Positions 17,401-25,423 of a stretch of DNA of 64,000 nucleotides are shown here, one piece after another. The translations under genes and the position numbers were made by a program. The stretch is from the NCBI RefSeq assembly GCF_001590865.1, contig NZ_BBUY01000003.1, forward strand, positions 547,061 to 611,060. Reading direction: 5' to 3'. The notes under the pieces are model-generated. The model was not told the DNA's origin. It did no database searches and was given only the letters and a program-made list of their open reading frames with translations. Source of the stretch: Streptomyces sp. NBRC 110611. GTDB lineage: Bacteria > Actinomycetota > Actinomycetes > Streptomycetales > Streptomycetaceae. Position 1 is the stretch's first letter. Every line of letters starts with the position of its first letter.

Positions 17401-19451
17401 GCCGGGCGCCGGGCCCGCCGTCCCGTCGGCCGCGCCGTGCCCTCCGTGCCGCCCGCGCCGTCCGCGTTGCCCGAGGCGCCGCCCGTACGGCCCTGGGCAC
17501 CCTGAGCATCCTCGTTACCCCGGTCGCCCTGGGCGCCGCCCCGCGACTCGGCGGCCGACCTCCTGGCCCCTGTCGCCCCTGTCGTCTCCGACGACTCCGC
17601 CTTCTCGGCTTCTCCGGACCCTCCGGATCCCCCGGACCCTCCGGCCTTGCCCGTCCCTCCGGCCTTGCCCGTCCCTCCGGCCTCTCCGGCCTGCGCGCCG
17701 ACCAGCCTGGCGCCAACACCTACCTGCCCCACCGAGCCCGTAACCGCTGAGCCCATGCCCGCCGAGCCCATGCCCGCCGAGGTCGTGCCCGCCGAGGTCG
17801 TGCCCGCCGAGCCCGCCTCCACGGCATCCGGAGCATCCAGCGTCGCCGCGCCGTCCGCCGCTACCGGCAGCTCCAGCACGTACGCGCTGCCGCCCGCGCC
17901 CGGACCGCCCGGGCTGCCGCCCGGCACCTCGTGCGTCTGCATCAGCCCGCCGTGCCGCCGTACGATCCCGCGCACGATCGGCTCATGGACCGGGTCGCCG
18001 CCGCCGAACGGCCCGCGCACCTCGATCCGTACGACATCGCCGCGCTGGGCCGCCGCCACCACGATCGTCGAGTCACCGGGGACCACAACCGGCCCCGTCC
18101 CGGTCCCCGCTCCCGTCGTCGTCCCCGTTCCCGGCCCCGTCCCCGTACGCCCGCTCGCGCCGAGAGCGGCCGCACTGCCCGGCCCGCCGAGCGGCATCCG
18201 CCCCGTCGAGTCCACGCCCGCGACGTCCGCGATCAGATGCGACAGCGCCTGCGCGAGCCGCTCCGCGTCCACCGTCGCTGCTATCGGCGGCGCGTGTACC
18301 GCGAACTGCGCCCGGCCGGGGCCGATCAGCTCGATCGCGCCCTCCACGCCCGCTGCGACCACGGCATCCAGCGAAACCTTCGTGCGGTGGAGCTTCTCCT
18401 TGCCGGAGTCCAGACGCTGGTAGCTCAGGACGTTGTCCACCAGCGTCGTCATCCGGGCGTGGCCGGCCGCGAGGTGGTGCAGGATCTGGTTCGCCTCCGG
18501 CCACAGCTGGCCTGCCGGGTCGGACGCGAGCGTGCCCAGCTCGCCCTTCAGCTCCTCCAGCGGCCCGCGCAGCGCCTGTTCCAGCACGGCCAGCAGCTGC
18601 GCGTGGCGCGCCGCCAGCGCGTCGTACGGGCGCCGGTCGGTGAACGTCATCACCGCGCCGACGAGCTGATCGCCGTCCCGTACCGGCGCCGTCGTCAGGT
18701 CGACGGCCACCGCACGCCCGTCCTTCGCCCACAGCACCTGTCCGCGCACCCGGTGCTTGCGCCCGGATTTGAGCGTGTCGGACAGCGGGGTGTCCTCCCA
18801 CGGCAGCGCCGTGCCGTCCGCCCGCGAGTGGTGAATGAGCGGGTGCAGCACCTTGCCGCCCAGCTCGCTCGCCCGGTAGCCGAGGATCTGCGCCGCGGAC
18901 GGGTTGACGAGGACGACCTTGCCCTCGGCGTCGACGCCGACCACACCCTCGGCCGCGGCCCGCAGGATCATCTCGGTCTGCCGCTGCTGGCGGGCCAGCT
19001 CGGTCTCGGTGTCCAGAGTGCCGGTCAGATCGCGTACGACGAGCATCAGCAGCTCGTCGCCCGTATAGCCGTTGCGGTGATCGGCGTATGCGGCCTCGAA
19101 GGCGGACTCGTACGGGGTGCGCCCGTCCTCCAGGTTGGCGCTGGTCACCTCGACCAGCAGCTCGGTCCCGTCCGTACGCCGCGCCACCATCCGCGTCGGC
19201 TTCGTCCGGCCGCCTTCGCTCTCCTCGTCGTGGCGCCGCATCGAGCCCGGAATGCGCTTGGAGTCGAACGACGGCAGCAGATCCAGCAGACCGCGCCCCA
19301 CCAGGGCCGTGCCCGGCGCCTCGAAGGTCTCCAGCGCGATGGCGTTGGCGTTGACGACCGTTCCGTTGCAGTTGACGAGCAACAGGGCGTCGGGAAGGGC
19401 GTCGAGTATGGCTGCGAGGCGAGCAGCGCCTCGGGATGGCCTGCTGCTCAC
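14430..19451 (-). CDS. Giant PAS-domain protein with degenerate histidine kinase and two pseudo-receiver domains
   Basis: 1673 residues from GTG at 19451 (GGGAGGAAA upstream). Order: PAS 1 (~8-125), PAS 2 (~140-275), DHp-like helices (~280-350), HATPase-like region (~360-520), a disordered region of roughly 900 residues rich in Ala, Gly, Gln, Pro and Ser, then two receiver-like domains (~1440-1670). The H-box reads EQALRGPLEEL, with Gln where histidine kinases have the phospho-acceptor His. The ATPase N-box reads ALSHLIADVAG without the usual Asn pair. The last receiver keeps the Asp (VVMDLM) but lacks the switch Lys (FLAERS). The middle repeats TGRRRARR-like basic clusters about seven times. 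Probably a cytoplasmic scaffold or sensor without classical phosphotransfer. Confidence 0.85.
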   Translation of the reverse strand: MSSRPSRGAARLAAILDALPDALLLVNCNGTVVNANAIALETFEAPGTALVGRGLLDLLPSFDSKRIPGSMRRHDEESEGGRTKPTRMVARRTDGTELLVEVTSANLEDGRTPYESAFEAAYADHRNGYTGDELLMLVVRDLTGTLDTETELARQQRQTEMILRAAAEGVVGVDAEGKVVLVNPSAAQILGYRASELGGKVLHPLIHHSRADGTALPWEDTPLSDTLKSGRKHRVRGQVLWAKDGRAVAVDLTTAPVRDGDQLVGAVMTFTDRRPYDALAARHAQLLAVLEQALRGPLEELKGELGTLASDPAGQLWPEANQILHHLAAGHARMTTLVDNVLSYQRLDSGKEKLHRTKVSLDAVVAAGVEGAIELIGPGRAQFAVHAPPIAATVDAERLAQALSHLIADVAGVDSTGRMPLGGPGSAAALGASGRTGTGPGTGTTTGAGTGTGPVVVPGDSTIVVAAAQRGDVVRIEVRGPFGGGDPVHEPIVRGIVRRHGGLMQTHEVPGGSPGGPGAGGSAYVLELPVAADGAATLDAPDAVEAGSAGTTSAGTTSAGMGSAGMGSAVTGSVGQVGVGARLVGAQAGEAGGTGKAGGTGKAGGSGGSGGSGEAEKAESSETTGATGARRSAAESRGGAQGDRGNEDAQGAQGRTGGASGNADGAGGTEGTARPTGRRARRPAADQGAEGPQGAGAEGDRAAADGSRAADADQGGGQGRRQGADGTGLPSGVAGAEAVPPTGRRRARQSATEGGGLPELPTGAAQAHQPDQQAHQPDQAGRANQAHRAAQVPDQAPGRPGSGATSAAVPARPHIPAQAPAAGQAPTAGHASGAAQQQPAPGQAQIPGQAAHDHGQAQAHHQAQAHSQAPVPGQTHIPGQTQVPARPEGLGPVQPTGRRARRALAEAPQRSAQGEHRSSQAEPSAQGEHSVPSGHSEQSEHSVRATGTAQPSAGARTAFALPPAAADQTPESARSGRPALPAAAEQVPAQAPNPQVGAGTGRRRARRPVATGPDATPHPPTGPGPSSSPAAGPSHAHHTAPAPQGDWGAEPTGRRRARRAAAEERAAAAMADSESSGTFVAGPDGLEAQPDGPTAPTGSVGPNVPAEGTDTASGTAPDVVAPPGVVAPPVEDTPSTGDLPLAGGTPAPATGRAAQLGGTPPTEDPAQPGGAARPGAASPTGGTPQAPDVTTQSPTQAPAPTGRRRGRPSPAEEATGQTGTPAPGRPAPHQQPLPPTAEDDGHLPGGRAFSVRTLGQGVPFAHPLTDPQRTTDQQRPLTDPRRPLADPQRPPVPPPGSTPQTGGTPPGSTPPGGTSAGSGRRRKLATPPQDGERRTAADAAQAEARPHPAGSQDQQPDRKPSPPQQRHPHQLPQPHQSHQPHQTHQSHLMDATEGRAFAISAPDEGSEGPEPLDGPNGAVEVLDRQPPPMDDELPPEPLDNPRRLLVWPAPDVATQQALSDRGYRPVIVNSREEVDAQIAAYPAALFVDPLTGPITRTALQSLRQAAGAAEVPVLVTAGLGQATREAAYGADPAVLLKALAPPDSEAHPPRVLLIEQNDAIAGALTTSLERRGMQVARAGADTEAVTLAAQMRPNLVVMDLMQVRRRRAGIVDWLRANGRLDHTPLVVYTSADMDPAQLPRLAAGETVLFLAERSTSTEVQSRIVDLLAKIGTN

Positions 19452-19712
19452 GAGACGCTTTCCTCCCTCTTACCGCACCGTGCCGGTCCGCCGTGGCGGA
19501 CCGCTGGGATGGAGTCTACGGGCACTTCGCTGCGACGCGGAGGCGGATGACGGGGCGGATGGCGGGGCGGTGACGCGGTGGAGATGTGGTGGGGATGCGG
19601 TGGCGACGCGACGGCCGGGTGCGACTCACCGCACGCCCGACATGTGCCGCTCATATGCCCCTCGTCCTGACCTTTCGCACCACTCCCGCAGGAAAGAGGT
19701 ACACCGGGCTGG

Positions 19713-20627
19713 TCACGACAAGGGGTTCGAACCGGTCGTCGTGGGGAGCAGCGGCTCGAAGTCGTTCCAGCGGCTGACCTCGCACCCATTGGTGCGCTTG
19801 AAGTGGGCGTTGACGCGCCGACCCGCCCAGGTCCCGGTGACTCGCGCGGTGGCCGGGCCGCCATAGATCATCGTGCATTGCGCGCTCTGCGGTGTGGGGG
19901 CGAACGGATCCTTGCCCCACTTCGTCATGCGGTCCAGCTTGGCGCAGGCGCCTTTGGGGTCGCGGTGGGTGCTGCCGTTGCTCGGGTGGCAGTACAGCTC
20001 GAAGGTCCCGTTCGCGCTCGACGAACCGGAGTGGTGGACGGTGACGGTGAGGTGGTCGACGGGGGCGTGCGGCACCAGCACGTCGTGGTGGAAGGGCAGA
20101 CGGTCGTCGCCGGCCACTCCGGTCCAGGCGGGTACGTCGGGTGGGACGGGCGAGCCTTGAGCCCCGCGCGAGCCCCGGCCGCCGGGGCTGCTGTGCCCCC
20201 CGTGCCCCTGGTGCCGCCTGTGCCTGATGTTCTCGGGGTTCTCGGGGTGATCATCCAAGCCGTAGAGGAAGCCGAGCACCCCGCGGTTCGGACGCTCCGC
20301 ACCCACCTGACCTGCGTCTGCCCGATCGCCGCGAGTCCCATGATCACTGCGGTCACCGAGTCGGTAGCGGTCGATGGGCGCCGGGTGGCCGGCAGGGAGG
20401 GCCATGGCTCTGTGGTGGCCCGCGCCCGTGACCCCGTTCTCGGACACATGGCGAGGCAGCGGGACCGGGGCGGCCGACACGGTGGCCGATGCGGTGGCCG
20501 ATGCGGTGGGTGCCGCCAGGCCCAGCATGGCGGTGGCGGCAGCCGTGGCGACGATGGGCAAGATCCGCCGGTACGTCTGTCGGTACGTCCGGCAATGCGT
20601 TCGGTGGTGCGTCCACTGGTACGGCAT
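19713..20627 (-). CDS. Secreted subtilisin-inhibitor-like (SSI) protein with long N-terminal extension
   Basis: 304 residues from ATG at 20627 with GGAG six bases upstream. A signal peptide (RRILPIVATAAATAMLGLAA) is followed by a His/Gly/Arg/Pro-rich stretch of about 150 residues, then a full SSI domain (~195-304). The domain has the four conserved cysteines in two pairs (LYC...GAC and QC...NGC), the strand DHLTVTVHHSG, and a reactive-site loop QCTMIYGG with P1 Met and P1' Ile. Ordinary SSI proteins are only about 110-145 residues long. Family role: tight inhibition of extracellular subtilisin-type proteases. The extension is unlike any domain I know. Confidence 0.85.
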   Translation of the reverse strand: MPYQWTHHRTHCRTYRQTYRRILPIVATAAATAMLGLAAPTASATASATVSAAPVPLPRHVSENGVTGAGHHRAMALPAGHPAPIDRYRLGDRSDHGTRGDRADAGQVGAERPNRGVLGFLYGLDDHPENPENIRHRRHQGHGGHSSPGGRGSRGAQGSPVPPDVPAWTGVAGDDRLPFHHDVLVPHAPVDHLTVTVHHSGSSSANGTFELYCHPSNGSTHRDPKGACAKLDRMTKWGKDPFAPTPQSAQCTMIYGGPATARVTGTWAGRRVNAHFKRTNGCEVSRWNDFEPLLPTTTGSNPLS

Positions 20628-20867
20628 CACAGTCTCCAGAGAGGCGAGTGCGGGGCGGTACGCGGTCCATACGCGCCGGGGGCGCACGACACAAAGGTCG
20701 ACACGGCCCCACACACCTAACGCGTTGCCGCCCCCGACGTTTCGCCGCAGGAACGTCTTTGCCGGGTGGCCCGCGCGCCTAGTACCGTAGGGGGCGATTG
20801 GTGACAGCCCTTGGGACTGTGCCATCATCTGGACACGCCACAGTGCGCATGCGCGCGTGGGGTGTGT

Positions 20868-20958
20868 GGAGGCGTCGCCTAGTCCGGTCTATGGCGCCGC
20901 ACTGCTAATGCGGTTTGGGGCTTACCCCCCATCGAGGGTTCAAATCCCTCCGCCTCCG
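20868..20958 (+). tRNA. tRNA-Ser (anticodon GCT)
   Basis: Acceptor strands GGAGGCG and CGCCTCC pair perfectly, discriminator G. Anticodon loop CTGCTAA between CCGCA and TGCGG gives GCT at 20904-20906 (reads AGC/AGU). Long class II variable arm; T-loop GTTCAAAT; CCA not encoded. Confidence 0.97.
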
Positions 20959-20970
20959 CTCTCTTTAGTT

Positions 20971-20999
20971 CAGGCCCTGGTCATCCCGACCAGGGCCTG
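20971..20999 (+). terminator. Hairpin after tRNA-Ser(GCT)
   Basis: Perfect 12-bp stem caggccctggtc / gaccagggcctg with a 5-base loop. The T tract is weak (actgctttcc). Confidence 0.75.
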
Positions 21000-21297
21000 A
21001 CTGCTTTCCGCCCGCAGGACGCTCACCCGCGCACAGCGCCTCTCCTGGCCCACCGAGTGCCCCTCCTAGCCCAGCGAGTGCCTCTTCCTGGTCCACTCAG
21101 CCGAGGGGCGTGGTGCCCGTCACAATCGGCACTGATTCCGTCGAGGCCGCCCTCGGGCAGAGTGCGCCCCGATCCCCGCCCTAAGTGCATATCCGCAGGT
21201 CAGCGGGGGTGAGGCGAACGGATTTCGCCTCACGGCGCAGGTCATGTAATGTTGTTCCCGCAACGCCGACCGGCAAGAAAAACCGCCGGAAAGCCAA
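21000..21297. other. Spacer between tRNA genes
   Basis: No gene seen. Three degenerate repeats of the type cctggcccaccgagtgcc occupy about 21045-21101. Confidence 0.5.
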
Positions 21298-21370
21298 GCG
21301 CTCGTAGCTTAACGGATAGAGCATCTGACTACGGATCAGAAGGTTGCAGGTTCGAATCCTGCCGAGCGCA
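21298..21370 (+). tRNA. tRNA-Arg (anticodon ACG)
   Basis: Acceptor GCGCTCG / CGAGCGC with discriminator A. Anticodon loop CTACGGA between TCTGA and TCAGA gives ACG at 21331-21333, read as ICG after wobble deamination (CGN codons). T-loop GTTCGAAT. Confidence 0.97.
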
Positions 21371-21378
21371 CAGTAGGT

Positions 21379-21412
21379 CAAAGCCCCTCCGGGATCTTCC
21401 GGAGGGGCTTTG
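21379..21412 (+). terminator. Terminator of tRNA-Arg(ACG)
   Basis: Perfect stem caaagcccctccgg / ccggaggggctttg closed by a 6-base loop, with T-rich 3' arm end. Confidence 0.85.
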
Positions 21413-21474
21413 TCGTGCCGTACGGCGGTCCGCCCGGGGGGCGCGGCGAGCCCCGGGCGGCTATTGCACCTGGC

Positions 21475-22206
21475 TTACGGGTGGTCGCTCATGGTGATGG
21501 GGCGTGGGGCCGTGGGGCTGGGAGGGCGGAGCATGGACCAGGTGCGGGGGCCGTTGCCGGGGAGGTGGAGGGTGGCGGTGATCTGGAAGCCCAGGCGTTC
21601 GTAGAAGCGGACATTGCCTTCGTCGGAGGTTTCCAGATAGGCCGGTACGCCTGCCCGCTCCGCCGCTGCGATGCCCGGACGGATGACCGCACGGCCCAGA
21701 CCGCTCCCCTGGCGGTCGGGGGTGACGCCTATGGTGCCGAGGAACCAGGCCGGTTCGGTCGGCCGGTGCGGCAGCAGGGCCGCCTCTGCCTCCTCGTACG
21801 CCGTGAGGCGGTCGCCCGCCAAGGCGGCGAATTCCGGTGCCAGTTCGGCGAAGACGGCCTCGGCGTTCACCGTTTCCGGGGTCGTCCAGACGGCTACCGC
21901 ATCGCCGTCGTCGGCGACCCAGACGCGGCCGTGGGCCAGGCCGACACGGGTCAGGAAGATCTCCTGGAAGCGTTCCATGCGGTGTGCGTGGTCGGCGGCG
22001 TCCACGGTGTGCCGGGTCCATGGGTAGTTGGCGAAGGCCTGGGTCAGCGTCCGGACGGCGCGGGGGACGTCTTCGGCGGTGGCCGGCCGGACGACGGCCC
22101 TGGCTTCGGGGCCGGCTTCGGGGGCGGTTGCGGTGCCGGCTGTGGGGTCGGCTTTCGGGGTGGTTGTGGTGCCGGGTGCTGGGCTGCCGTTGTGGTTCCC
22201 GGTCAT
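21475..22206 (-). CDS. GNAT family N-acetyltransferase
   Basis: 243 residues from ATG at 22206 with GGAGG six bases upstream; the 303-residue frame has a low-complexity leader without start signal. The first ~40 residues are Thr/Ala/Pro-rich and probably disordered. The GNAT fold follows: VVRPATAEDVPRAVRTLTQAF, motif A IGVTPDRQGSGLGRAVI and motif B DEGNVRFYERLGFQITATL. Acetyl-CoA is the expected donor; the acceptor is unknown. The gene ends between two tRNA genes and converges with tRNA-Arg. Confidence 0.9.
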   Translation of the reverse strand: MTGNHNGSPAPGTTTTPKADPTAGTATAPEAGPEARAVVRPATAEDVPRAVRTLTQAFANYPWTRHTVDAADHAHRMERFQEIFLTRVGLAHGRVWVADDGDAVAVWTTPETVNAEAVFAELAPEFAALAGDRLTAYEEAEAALLPHRPTEPAWFLGTIGVTPDRQGSGLGRAVIRPGIAAAERAGVPAYLETSDEGNVRFYERLGFQITATLHLPGNGPRTWSMLRPPSPTAPRPITMSDHP

Positions 22207-22440
22207 GGGTGGCCTCCGCTCTGTGACGTGCGGGCTGTCTGCGTCCTCGTCGGGGTCGCGATGCTGGGCTGGTCTGGGGGCTGGGCTGTTCTGGGACAGT
22301 AAGGCCACTTCTGGGGCATGCGGCTGCGGGGCGGAGACAATGCGCCACCGCCGGTCGGGGTCGGGACGCGGCCATGACCGTCGCACCGGGAGAAACGATT
22401 AGGCGTGGGCGTGACAGTCGCGTAAGGTTGGGGCTACCGA

Positions 22441-22514
22441 CGCGGGGTGGAGCAGCTCGGTAGCTCGCTGGGCTCATAACCCAGAGGTCGCAGGTTCAAA
22501 TCCTGTCCCCGCTA
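22441..22514 (+). tRNA. Initiator tRNA-Met (anticodon CAT)
   Basis: Initiator hallmarks: unpaired first acceptor position (C1 opposite U72) and three consecutive G:C pairs in the anticodon stem (GGG...CCC) around loop CTCATAA; anticodon CAT at 22475-22477. T-loop GTTCAAAT, discriminator A. Confidence 0.95.
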
Positions 22515-22519
22515 CTGAT

Positions 22520-22564
22520 GCCGTAGGCCCAGTGGACTGATGTCCGCTGGGCCTACGGCTTTTT
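22520..22564 (+). terminator. Terminator of the initiator tRNA gene
   Basis: A 17-bp stem (gccgtaggcccagtgga / tccgctgggcctacggc, one mismatch), 6-base loop, then a run of five T. Confidence 0.9.
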
Positions 22565-22644
22565 GTGCTCTCGGTGTTCTCGGTGCCCTCGCTGCGCTCG
22601 CAGTGCTCAGTGCCCCGCTGTTCTCGGTGTTCTCGGTGTCGGGG

Positions 22645-23436
22645 TCAGGGGTGTGCGGGGGGTGGTGGGGAGGTGTAGTGGGCGCCGGGGCCGGTGGGGG
22701 CCGCGGGGAGGTGGGGGTGGAGGAGGAGCTCGTCGTCGTAGTCGCCGGTGTTCTGGTGGCGGAAGGGGAGAGGGGGAGTGGTGGGGAGGGTGAGAAGGCG
22801 GTCGCGTAGGCGGGTGGCGGCGGTTTCGTAGGTGGTGGCGGTGGTGCGGTCCGCGCTGGGGATCGGGAGGGGAGGGACGACGGACATCCCGGTGTACCAG
22901 AGGGTGCCGTGCTGGAGGGGGAAGAGGAGGTCGTTGAGGTCGCCGTTCACGCCGCGCGGGCCGAGGGTTGCGGCGCGGGCGCCGGCGGTGGTGATGACCA
23001 TGGCCCGTTTGCCGGTCAGCCGGCCGTCGCCGTAGCGGCGGTGGTGGCCGGTGGCAGGGTCGGTGAGGCCGAAGCCGAAGCCCTTGACGAGGACGCGGTC
23101 GAACCAGCCCTTGAGGATGGCCGGCATTCCGTACCACCAGAGGGGGAACTGGACGATCAGGGTGTCCGCCCAGGTGACCTTCTCCTGCTCGATGACGATG
23201 TCCGGGCTCAACGTGCCTTGCCTATAGGCACGTTCGGAGGCGTCGCCCACGAAGAAGCGGTCGGCCGGGTTGTGGTCGTAGTCGGTGGCGTCGACCACGG
23301 GATTCCACTTCATCGCGTAGAGGTCGGAGACGCGGTGCTGGTGGCCGTGGGCTTCGAGGGTGCGCAGCCCCTCGGTCTTGAGGGTGCCGCTCAGGGAGCG
23401 CTGGTCGGGGTGGGCGAACAGCCAGAGGACCTTCAT
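22645..23436 (-). CDS. KefF/MdaB-type NAD(P)H-dependent flavodoxin-fold oxidoreductase
   Basis: 263 residues from ATG at 23436 (MKVLWLFAHPDQRSLSG). Flavodoxin_2 features: FMN-phosphate-binding turn AHPDQRSLSG near the N-terminus, QFPLWWYGMPAILKGWFDRVL in the middle, and TTAGARAATLGPRGVNGDL. Such enzymes carry out two-electron reduction of quinones or electrophiles using FAD/FMN and NAD(P)H. The last ~40 residues are His/Pro-rich and not part of the fold. No clear ribosome binding site is seen. Its start codon overlaps, on the opposite strand, the 5' end of a broken GlxA-type regulator, so regulation may have been lost. Confidence 0.9.
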   Translation of the reverse strand: MKVLWLFAHPDQRSLSGTLKTEGLRTLEAHGHQHRVSDLYAMKWNPVVDATDYDHNPADRFFVGDASERAYRQGTLSPDIVIEQEKVTWADTLIVQFPLWWYGMPAILKGWFDRVLVKGFGFGLTDPATGHHRRYGDGRLTGKRAMVITTAGARAATLGPRGVNGDLNDLLFPLQHGTLWYTGMSVVPPLPIPSADRTTATTYETAATRLRDRLLTLPTTPPLPFRHQNTGDYDDELLLHPHLPAAPTGPGAHYTSPPPPAHP

Positions 23437-24209
23437 GGGGTCCGAGGTGGGGATCGTGCACCGGATCTTCGGGGAGGCGCGGTCCGCGCACGGGGAGCGG
23501 CTGTACGAGGTGGTGACCTGTGCGCCGGCGCCCGGTGAGGTGCGTACGGACACCGACTTCACGGTCAATGTGGCGTACGGGCCGGAGGCGCTGGCGGAGG
23601 CCGACACCGTGGTCGTACCGGCGTCCGACAACGACTACGACCTGGGGAGGGTGCGGTGTGACGGGCGGCTGAGCGAGGGCATGGCCGACGCCCTGGGGCG
23701 GATCCGGCCGGGTGCCCGGATCGCGTCGATCTGCACGGGGTCGTTCGCGCTGGCCGCGGCCGGTCTGCTGGACGGGCGGCGGGCCACGACGCACTGGCGG
23801 TCGGTGGATGACTTCCGGCAGCTGTTCCCCGCGGTCGAGCTGGACGCGGGCGTGCTGTACACGGACGAGGGGGAAGTCCTGACGGCCGCCGGGGTCGCGT
23901 CGGGGATCGACCTGTGTCTGCACATGGTCCGGTGTGATCACGGGGCGGCCGTCGCCAACGAAGTGGCCCGCGTCGATGAGCGTACGGACGTTCACCCGGC
24001 GGTTCCGGGAGGAGGTCGGGGTCTCTCCGCTGCAGTGGCTGACCGGGCAACGCGTCGAACGGGCGCGGCAGTTGCTGGAGGAGACGGACCTGCCGGTGGA
24101 TCGGGTGGCGGCGGAGGCGGGGTTTGGGACGGCGGCCTCGTTGCGGGCACATCTGCAGTCGGCGCTGGGGGTGTCGCCGCGGGCCTATCGGAGCACGTTT
24201 CGGGGGTGA
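23435..24209 (+). pseudogene. Broken GlxA/AraC-family transcriptional regulator
   Basis: Two pieces of one gene in different frames. Frame 1 encodes the DJ-1/PfpI-like domain from VGIVHRIFGEARSAHGERL through SICTGSFALAAAGLL to DLCLHMVRCDHGAAVANEVAR. Frame 2 then resumes with ASMSVRTFTRRFREEVGVSP, the AraC HTH, and ends normally with SPRAYRSTFRG. At about 23966-23974 the codons that normally link the domains (roughly 45-50 by comparison with the family) are missing and the frame shifts. The first ~12-15 residues of the usual N-terminal strand are also absent. Deletion between GC-rich micro-repeats is plausible. An HTH-only product from ATG 23976 cannot be excluded. Confidence 0.8.
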
Positions 24210-24268
24210 GGGGAGGGCCGGGAGAGTGGGTGGGGATGGGGGAGCGGGCAGGGGAGAGGCGGGGGGGT

Positions 24269-25360
24269 ATGTCCGAGGCCGTTGTCAGTGGGGGGTCGTA
24301 CGCTGGCGATGTGTGGCGATGTACGGGGCCGCGCTGGTCAGGTGGCGGGTCGGCGGGCAGGCCGGATGGCAGGTCCGGGGCGGGAGCGGAGGCTGCGCCG
24401 GGGGCGGCGCGGGGGCAGGTGCCGGGGGCGGGGCTGGAGTGGGGGTTCGCACAGCGGCTCGGCTGGTACTGCGCCGAGCGCGGGGAGGCGCGGGTCAGCA
24501 TGCTGCCCGCGGGCAAGCGGCTGGCGTTCGCCGCGCTGGGGGAGCGGCGGTGCCTGGGGGTGTGGCGGGCCGGTCGTTGGATCGTGTGCCCGTATGCGGC
24601 GGTGCTCGACGGGGCGAGTGCCAGGGACCAGTGTGCGCGCTGTGCCCAGCTGGATCGTTCGCGGTCGGTGGCTGCCGACACGATGGCCGACGATCCGCGT
24701 CCGTACGGCGTCTATCTCGCGTACTTCGGTCCCGGTCTGCTCAAGGTGGGGATCACGGCGATCGGGCGGGGGCCGGCGCGCCTGGTGGAGCAGGGGGCGG
24801 TGGCGTACGCGTGGCTGGGGCGCGGGCCCCTGATGGCGGCGCGGCGAGCAGAGGCGCTGCTGGGAAGCGCGCTGGCGGTGCCCGACCGGTTCGGGAAGGC
24901 GGCGAAGAGGGCGGCGCGCGGGGCGCTGCCGCCGGCGCCGGAGCGGGTTGCCGAACTCGCCCGACTTCACGATGCGGCCTGCGGGTTGGCGGGCTGGCCC
25001 GAGACGCTGACGCCGGTGGAGTTCGCCTGCACGGATCATACGGAGCTGTTCGGGCTCGACCGGATTCCGGGCGAGGTGGCGGAGCTGGGCGGACTGACGT
25101 CGGGCGCGGAGATCGTGGGGGAGGTGCTGACCGGGGTGGGGGCGGACGTGTATCTGCGGCTGGCTGGGGCCGAGGAGGCCGGCGGGGTGGTTGCGGTGCT
25201 GGATGCGCGGATGCTGTCGGGGTGGGTGCTGGGGGCGGCAACGGGGCGGACGACGACCGTCCCGTTGCGGTCCGCGGTGCGTGGGGCGGGGGAGCGGCAG
25301 GCCCCTCGGCGGGACCAGCAGGAGCATCGGCAGGCGGGTCGGCAGGAGGGGCTGTTCTGA
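24269..25360 (+). CDS. DUF2797 domain-containing protein
   Basis: 363 residues from ATG at 24269 (MSEAVVSGGSYAGDVWRCTG), preceded by a run of G. After a Gly/Ala-rich insertion of ~45 residues comes the DUF2797 core: GLEWGFAQRLGWYCAERGEARVS written across ~50-75, a cysteine set (IVCPY...DQCARCAQL) suggesting metal binding, and the diagnostic DDPRPYGVYLAYFGPG plus LLKVGITAIGRGPARLVEQGA. The C-terminal half is a family-typical alpha/beta region. Function unknown. Downstream, 63 bases on, lies an amidohydrolase gene that may be co-transcribed. Confidence 0.88.
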   Translation: MSEAVVSGGSYAGDVWRCTGPRWSGGGSAGRPDGRSGAGAEAAPGAARGQVPGAGLEWGFAQRLGWYCAERGEARVSMLPAGKRLAFAALGERRCLGVWRAGRWIVCPYAAVLDGASARDQCARCAQLDRSRSVAADTMADDPRPYGVYLAYFGPGLLKVGITAIGRGPARLVEQGAVAYAWLGRGPLMAARRAEALLGSALAVPDRFGKAAKRAARGALPPAPERVAELARLHDAACGLAGWPETLTPVEFACTDHTELFGLDRIPGEVAELGGLTSGAEIVGEVLTGVGADVYLRLAGAEEAGGVVAVLDARMLSGWVLGAATGRTTTVPLRSAVRGAGERQAPRRDQQEHRQAGRQEGLF

Positions 25361-25361
25361 T

Positions 25362-25418
25362 GGGAGTGGGGGAGCAGGGGAGTAAGGGAGTAGAGGGAGC
25401 AGGGGAGTGGAGGAGGGG
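25362..25418. repeat. Purine-rich degenerate repeat (gggagtgg/gggagcag)
   Basis: Repeated GGGAG-containing 8-10-mers fill the gap between the DUF2797 gene and the amidohydrolase. The last copies serve as the ribosome binding site (ggaggagggg) for GTG 25424. Confidence 0.7.
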
Positions 25419-25423
25419 CTCGG

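Noticed and set aside
15620-17719. Long minus- and plus-strand alternative frames over the PAS protein's disordered region
   Set aside because: Arg/Pro-rich shadows; the frame linking PAS domains to the receiver-like domains is uninterrupted.
20868-22514. tRNA cluster as an integration hotspot for a mobile element
   Set aside because: No integrase, no duplicated tRNA 3' end and no phage or conjugation genes are found nearby.
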